Assembly: GCA_900315055.1 (NCBI GenBank) | Contig: OMXP01000015.1 | Span: 1 to 46,121 of the forward strand | From: an uncultured Lachnospiraceae bacterium | Lineage (GTDB): Bacteria > Bacillota > Clostridia > Lachnospirales > Lachnospiraceae | DNA length: 46,121 nt | Reading direction: 5' to 3' | Shown here: piece by piece, positions 42,973 through 46,121 of the stretch | Numbering within the stretch: position 1 is the first letter of the stretch | Layout: every line of letters begins with the position of its first letter | Program-made: the position numbers and the translations under genes | The notes under the pieces: generated by a model | The model's input: the letters and a program-made list of their open reading frames with translations, nothing else | Told to the model about the DNA's origin: nothing | Database searches by the model: none

Positions 42973-44358
42973 TTACACAAGATAGGGCAGGAACAGGGTC
43001 GCAAGGCCGAGGAAGATGAAAAAGCCCAGGACATCGGTGGCGGTCGTGAGGAAGATCGAACTCGACACCGCAGGATCGAGGTGAAGCTGTGAGAGGATCA
43101 CCGGGATCAGGAAGCCGCAGATGCCGGCAACCAGAAGGTTTCCGATCATCGACATGATGACGATGATCCCGAGGAACACGTTGCCGTACATGAAGTAGAC
43201 GACAATCGCGGTCACGATACCGCAGGCCGCGCCGTTGATCACGGCAAGAAGCACCTCCTTGAAGAGGGGTCTGATGCAGTCCTTAAAGTGCAGCTTGTTC
43301 TGTGAGAGTGCCCTTATCAGGATCGAGGTCGTCTGGGAGCCCGCATTGCCGCCCATGCCGGAGACAATCGTCATGATGGACGAGAGCGCGACCACCTTCT
43401 CGATCGTCCCCTCGAAGGCGCGCACCGTAAAGGACGCAAGGAACGCCGTCGCAAGGTTTACGAGAAGCCAGGGAAGGCGAAGCCTTACCGACTGCCACAG
43501 CGTCGTCTCGAGACTCTCCTCGCTCGATACGCCGGCCATCTGCATCATGTCCTCGTCGTACTCCTCGACGATGACATCGATGATATCGTCGACGGTGATG
43601 ATGCCGAGGATCTGGTTCGTTGCGCTGACCACCGGCAGGGCCTTGAGGTCATAGCGGGAGACGAGCTTTGCCGTCTCCTCCTGATCGGTCTCCGGCTGCA
43701 CGCTGATGACGTCGTCGTGCATGATGTCCCTAAGCATCGTATCCTTGGGCGAAGAGAGGATATCCCGAAGGTCGCACCAGCCGATGAGCCGGCGCCTCGG
43801 GTCGACGATGAAGATCGTCTCGATGACCTCCGTCTTCGGGCCGATCTCCTCGATCTTGGAGAGGCCCTGTCCCACTGTCCGGTCCTCGCGAAGGGCGATG
43901 TACTCGGTGGTCATGAGGCCACCTGCGGAGTCCCCGGGATACTGCAAAAGGTTTGTGATGATCTGGCGGTCGTCCGCCTTCATCGCGTTGATCAGCTCCT
44001 TGCGCCGGCCGATCGGCATCTCACCCAGCATATCGACGATATCGTCCTTCTGCATCGTGGCAAAGCCGTTGAGGATCCGGTCATTGTCCAGGGTCTTTGC
44101 GATGCGGGTCTGCTCCTCTTCCTCCGACTGCTCCATGACAGAGCCGAGCTCCTCATCGGTGAGCATCGGAGTGAGCTTTTCGATCTCCTCATCGGAGAGC
44201 TCGTCCACCTGCTGGGCGAAGTCGATGGCGTTCTCATCCGCGACAAACGCGTGGAGTCCCTCTGCATCGTGGTTTTCCAGCAGAGTGCGCAGCTTCTCCA
44301 GCTCAAGCTCTCTTGTTCTCTCCTTTTCCTCTTCGGAATTTCTCTCTTCCGCTGCCAT
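42973..44358 (-). CDS. mgtE: MgtE magnesium transporter
   Basis: A 461-residue Mg2+ channel/transporter. Cytosolic N domain (helical, acidic), then two CBS domains (MTTEYIALREDRTVGQGL and MHDDVISVQPETDQEETAKLV...ILGIITVDDIID), then five membrane helices with the pore region GNAGSQTTSILIRAL. The gate is closed by Mg2+ bound to the N and CBS domains. ATG 44358 follows AAGGAG. The leader is only ~45 nt from a -10 TATAAT (44403-44408), so no M-box fits. Confidence 0.95.
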   Translation of the reverse strand: MAAEERNSEEEKERTRELELEKLRTLLENHDAEGLHAFVADENAIDFAQQVDELSDEEIEKLTPMLTDEELGSVMEQSEEEEQTRIAKTLDNDRILNGFATMQKDDIVDMLGEMPIGRRKELINAMKADDRQIITNLLQYPGDSAGGLMTTEYIALREDRTVGQGLSKIEEIGPKTEVIETIFIVDPRRRLIGWCDLRDILSSPKDTMLRDIMHDDVISVQPETDQEETAKLVSRYDLKALPVVSATNQILGIITVDDIIDVIVEEYDEDMMQMAGVSSEESLETTLWQSVRLRLPWLLVNLATAFLASFTVRAFEGTIEKVVALSSIMTIVSGMGGNAGSQTTSILIRALSQNKLHFKDCIRPLFKEVLLAVINGAACGIVTAIVVYFMYGNVFLGIIVIMSMIGNLLVAGICGFLIPVILSQLHLDPAVSSSIFLTTATDVLGFFIFLGLATLFLPYLV

Positions 44359-44402
44359 GCGGCGATCTCCTTTATTCCACCTGTACTGCCTGAAATAGTT
44401 CC

Positions 44403-44408
44403 ATTATA
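44403..44408 (-). promoter_or_regulatory. mgtE -10 element
   Basis: Perfect minus-strand TATAAT 45 bp before the start codon; the -35 is not convincing. Confidence 0.45.
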
Positions 44409-44633
44409 AAGGAGGGGGTTCTCTTTTGCGCGGCGGGAATTGTTAAATCCTGAGTCATGGAGACATACCCGGAAGCGGGGATAAAACTGACCATTATTCT
44501 AAAATTTTTGAAAACTGGTAATACATCTTCCTGTAGTCACAGATCTATGATAAAATAACTCTCATCAATCGATTTGGGAAAAAGACGCGCGGGGAGAGAA
44601 ATACCGGAATACTACAGGAGAGGAGTTCTTTTC

Positions 44634-46022
44634 ATGATCAATGACAACCTGACAGGTACCAACATCTATTCCGAGATCACCCCGGAAATCGACCGCATGG
44701 CAGCCCGTGCGCAGAATGCGGACCTCATCGAGCCTTCCCTCTTTCAGAAGTACGACGTCAAGCGCGGTCTTCGCGACCTGAACGGAAAGGGCGTCCGCGC
44801 GGGACTCACCAACATCTCGGAGGTCAGCGCCAAAAAAATGATCGACGGGCAGGAGGTGCCGGACTTTGGCCATCTCTACTACCGCGGCTATGAGATCAAC
44901 GATCTCGTGCGCGGCATTATAAAGGACGACCGCTTCGGCTTTGAGGAGATCGCCTACCTGCTGCTCTTCGGCGAGCTGCCGACGAAGGAGGAGCTCTCCG
45001 CCTTCCAGGAGCGGCTCATCTTCTACCGCTCCCTGCCGACGAGCTTTGTGCGCGACATCATCATGAAGGCTCCTTCGAACGACATGATGAACACCCTTGC
45101 GCGCTCGGTACTGACCCTCTACTCCTATGACGACCGGGCCGATGACATCTCTCTGCCCAACGTCCTTCGCCAGAGCATGCAGCTCATCAGCCTGTTCCCG
45201 ATGCTCTCCATCTACGGGTACCAGGCCTACAACCACTATCAGAACGGACAGAGCCTGTACATTCATCCCCCGCTCGAGACCGGCTCGATCTCCCAGAACA
45301 TCCTGCACATCCTGCGCCCGGATTCGAAGTACACGGATCTCGAGGCCAAGATCCTGGACATCGCGCTGATCCTGCACATGGACCACGGCGGCGGCAACAA
45401 CTCCACGTTCACGACCCACGTCGTCACCTCGACCCACACCGACACCTACTCGGTGATCGCGGCGGCGCTCGGCTCCCTGAAGGGGCCCCGCCACGGCGGC
45501 GCGAACATCAAGGTCGTGCACATGTTCGACGACATGGAAAAGAACGTCCATGACTGGAACGATGAAGATGAGATCTCCGATTACCTCCGCCGCCTGCTGC
45601 ACGGAGCGGCCTTTGACCACTCGGGGCTCATCTATGGCGTCGGCCACGCGGTCTACTCCCTCTCCGATCCGAGAGCCGAGATCCTGAAAGTCTACGTCGA
45701 AAAGCTCTCACAGGCCAAGAGCATGCATGAGGAGTATGCGCTCTATGACAAGGTCTCCCGCCTGGCGCCGCAGGTCATTGCAAACGAGCGGAAAATCTAC
45801 AAGGGCGTCTGCGTGAATGTCGACTTCTACTCGGGCTTCCTCTACAAGATGCTCGGCCTTCCGATGGAGCTGTTCACCCCGCTCTTTGCCTGTGCGAGAA
45901 TCGTCGGCTGGTCCGCGCACCGCATGGAGGAGCTGGCAAACAACAGCAAGATCATCCGCCCGGCATATCTTACGATTGCAAAGCACCGTTCCTACACGCC
46001 GATGGACGACAGAACAGAATAA
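44634..46022 (+). CDS. gltA: Citrate synthase
   Basis: 462 residues; condenses oxaloacetate and acetyl-CoA. Active-site regions are DHGGGNNSTFTTHVV, LGSLKGPRHGGANIKVV and GVGHAVYSLSDPRAEIL. The N-terminal lid is long (~70 residues before FGHLYYRGYEI), as in several Clostridial homologues. ATG 44634 follows GGAGAGGAG. The intergenic gap upstream (44359-44633) is AT-rich and holds a weak TTCCTG/TAAAAT promoter candidate near 44528-44556. The stop TAA at 46020-46022 is followed two bases later by an antisense group II intron, so its own terminator is displaced or lost. With malic enzyme it suggests a partial TCA branch. Confidence 0.95.
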   Translation: MINDNLTGTNIYSEITPEIDRMAARAQNADLIEPSLFQKYDVKRGLRDLNGKGVRAGLTNISEVSAKKMIDGQEVPDFGHLYYRGYEINDLVRGIIKDDRFGFEEIAYLLLFGELPTKEELSAFQERLIFYRSLPTSFVRDIIMKAPSNDMMNTLARSVLTLYSYDDRADDISLPNVLRQSMQLISLFPMLSIYGYQAYNHYQNGQSLYIHPPLETGSISQNILHILRPDSKYTDLEAKILDIALILHMDHGGGNNSTFTTHVVTSTHTDTYSVIAAALGSLKGPRHGGANIKVVHMFDDMEKNVHDWNDEDEISDYLRRLLHGAAFDHSGLIYGVGHAVYSLSDPRAEILKVYVEKLSQAKSMHEEYALYDKVSRLAPQVIANERKIYKGVCVNVDFYSGFLYKMLGLPMELFTPLFACARIVGWSAHRMEELANNSKIIRPAYLTIAKHRSYTPMDDRTE

Positions 46023-46024
46023 GA

Positions 46025-46121
46025 ATCGAGTAGGAGGGGGTGACTAACCTCCGTCCTCTCACACCGCAACGTACGTACCGTTCGGTATACGGCGGTTTCA
46101 ATAGTTAATGCAGGGACTGGT
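46025..46121 (-). mobile_element. Group IIC intron, 3' end (domains V and VI; runs off right edge)
   Basis: On the minus strand this is the intron end. Domain V is the 34-nt element at 46063-46096 (ACCGCCGTA, TACC, loop GAAC, GGTA) with the catalytic CGC triad. Domain VI follows and the intron stops at CTACTCGAT (46025). The O. iheyensis-type wording CGTATACCGAACGGTACGTA is recognisable. Relative to that reference the 3' strand of domain V carries an extra TT. The 3' exon is the reverse complement of the citrate synthase end. Confidence 0.85.

Noticed and set aside
44359..44420. M-box riboswitch for mgtE
   Set aside because: The leader from the TATAAT to the start is too short and no conserved core was seen.

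Overview
The window looks like the chromosome of a GC-rich anaerobic Firmicute, most likely in the Clostridia and near Lachnospiraceae. This rests on gene content (DUF3793/flavodoxin, C_GCAxxG_C_C, DUF6320, Feo and DUF2325 families, tandem glycine riboswitch, group IIC introns), on strong AGGAGG-type ribosome binding sites, and on sigma-A-like promoters. I cannot name the species. No rRNA, tRNA or CRISPR array was found. Both edges lie inside group II introns of the bacterial IIC type: bases 1-91 are the 5' end of one and 46025-46121 the 3' end of another, both on the minus strand. This pattern suggests a contig broken at repeated intron copies.

Layout. 170-6149 (minus): a glycogen/maltodextrin phosphorylase with an unusual lysine/alanine/proline-rich tail, and isoleucyl-tRNA synthetase. 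6414-9752 (plus): a three-gene cassette of a condensation-type acyltransferase, a zinc-ribbon membrane protein and a pectinacetylesterase-like hydrolase. 9857-17212 (minus): an orphan AbiEi-like protein, nicotinate phosphoribosyltransferase, a flavin reductase-like protein, a small unknown protein, a MATE exporter behind a possible leader-peptide attenuator, and phosphoketolase. 17333-24059 (minus): a tightly packed operon of TerB-N/TerB-C protein, esterase-like hydrolase, BrxD-like P-loop ATPase, Lhr/BrxHI-like helicase and TetR regulator. This is the best candidate for an under-described DNA-processing or defence/stress system. It is divergent from malic enzyme, and three DnaA-box-like 9-mers lie between the two.

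24333-30323: malic enzyme, a C_GCAxxG_C_C protein, a tandem glycine riboswitch with terminator controlling a Na+/alanine-glycine symporter, a YoaK/DUF1275 membrane protein, and a DUF2325 gene divergent from a DUF3793-flavodoxin pair through back-to-back promoters that share an inverted repeat.

30494-44358 is a metal-homeostasis region. It holds a P1B-type metal ATPase and its PacL-like (DUF6110-type) small partner, separated by an IS200/IS605-family insertion whose TnpA is frameshifted and whose TnpB is intact. It also holds a ZIP transporter and, after enolase and an AraC regulator, a Feo operon (two FeoA, FeoB, a DtxR-like regulator, a 43-residue membrane peptide and a NifX-like protein) with two matching TTAG-N6-CTAA operators, then an HMA metallochaperone and an MgtE magnesium transporter. 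The window ends with citrate synthase, immediately followed by the antisense intron.

The metabolic genes fit a fermentative sugar and glycogen user: phosphorylase feeds glucose-1-phosphate, phosphoketolase and enolase handle carbon flow, malic enzyme and citrate synthase run partial TCA reactions, and the glycine switch controls amino-acid uptake.
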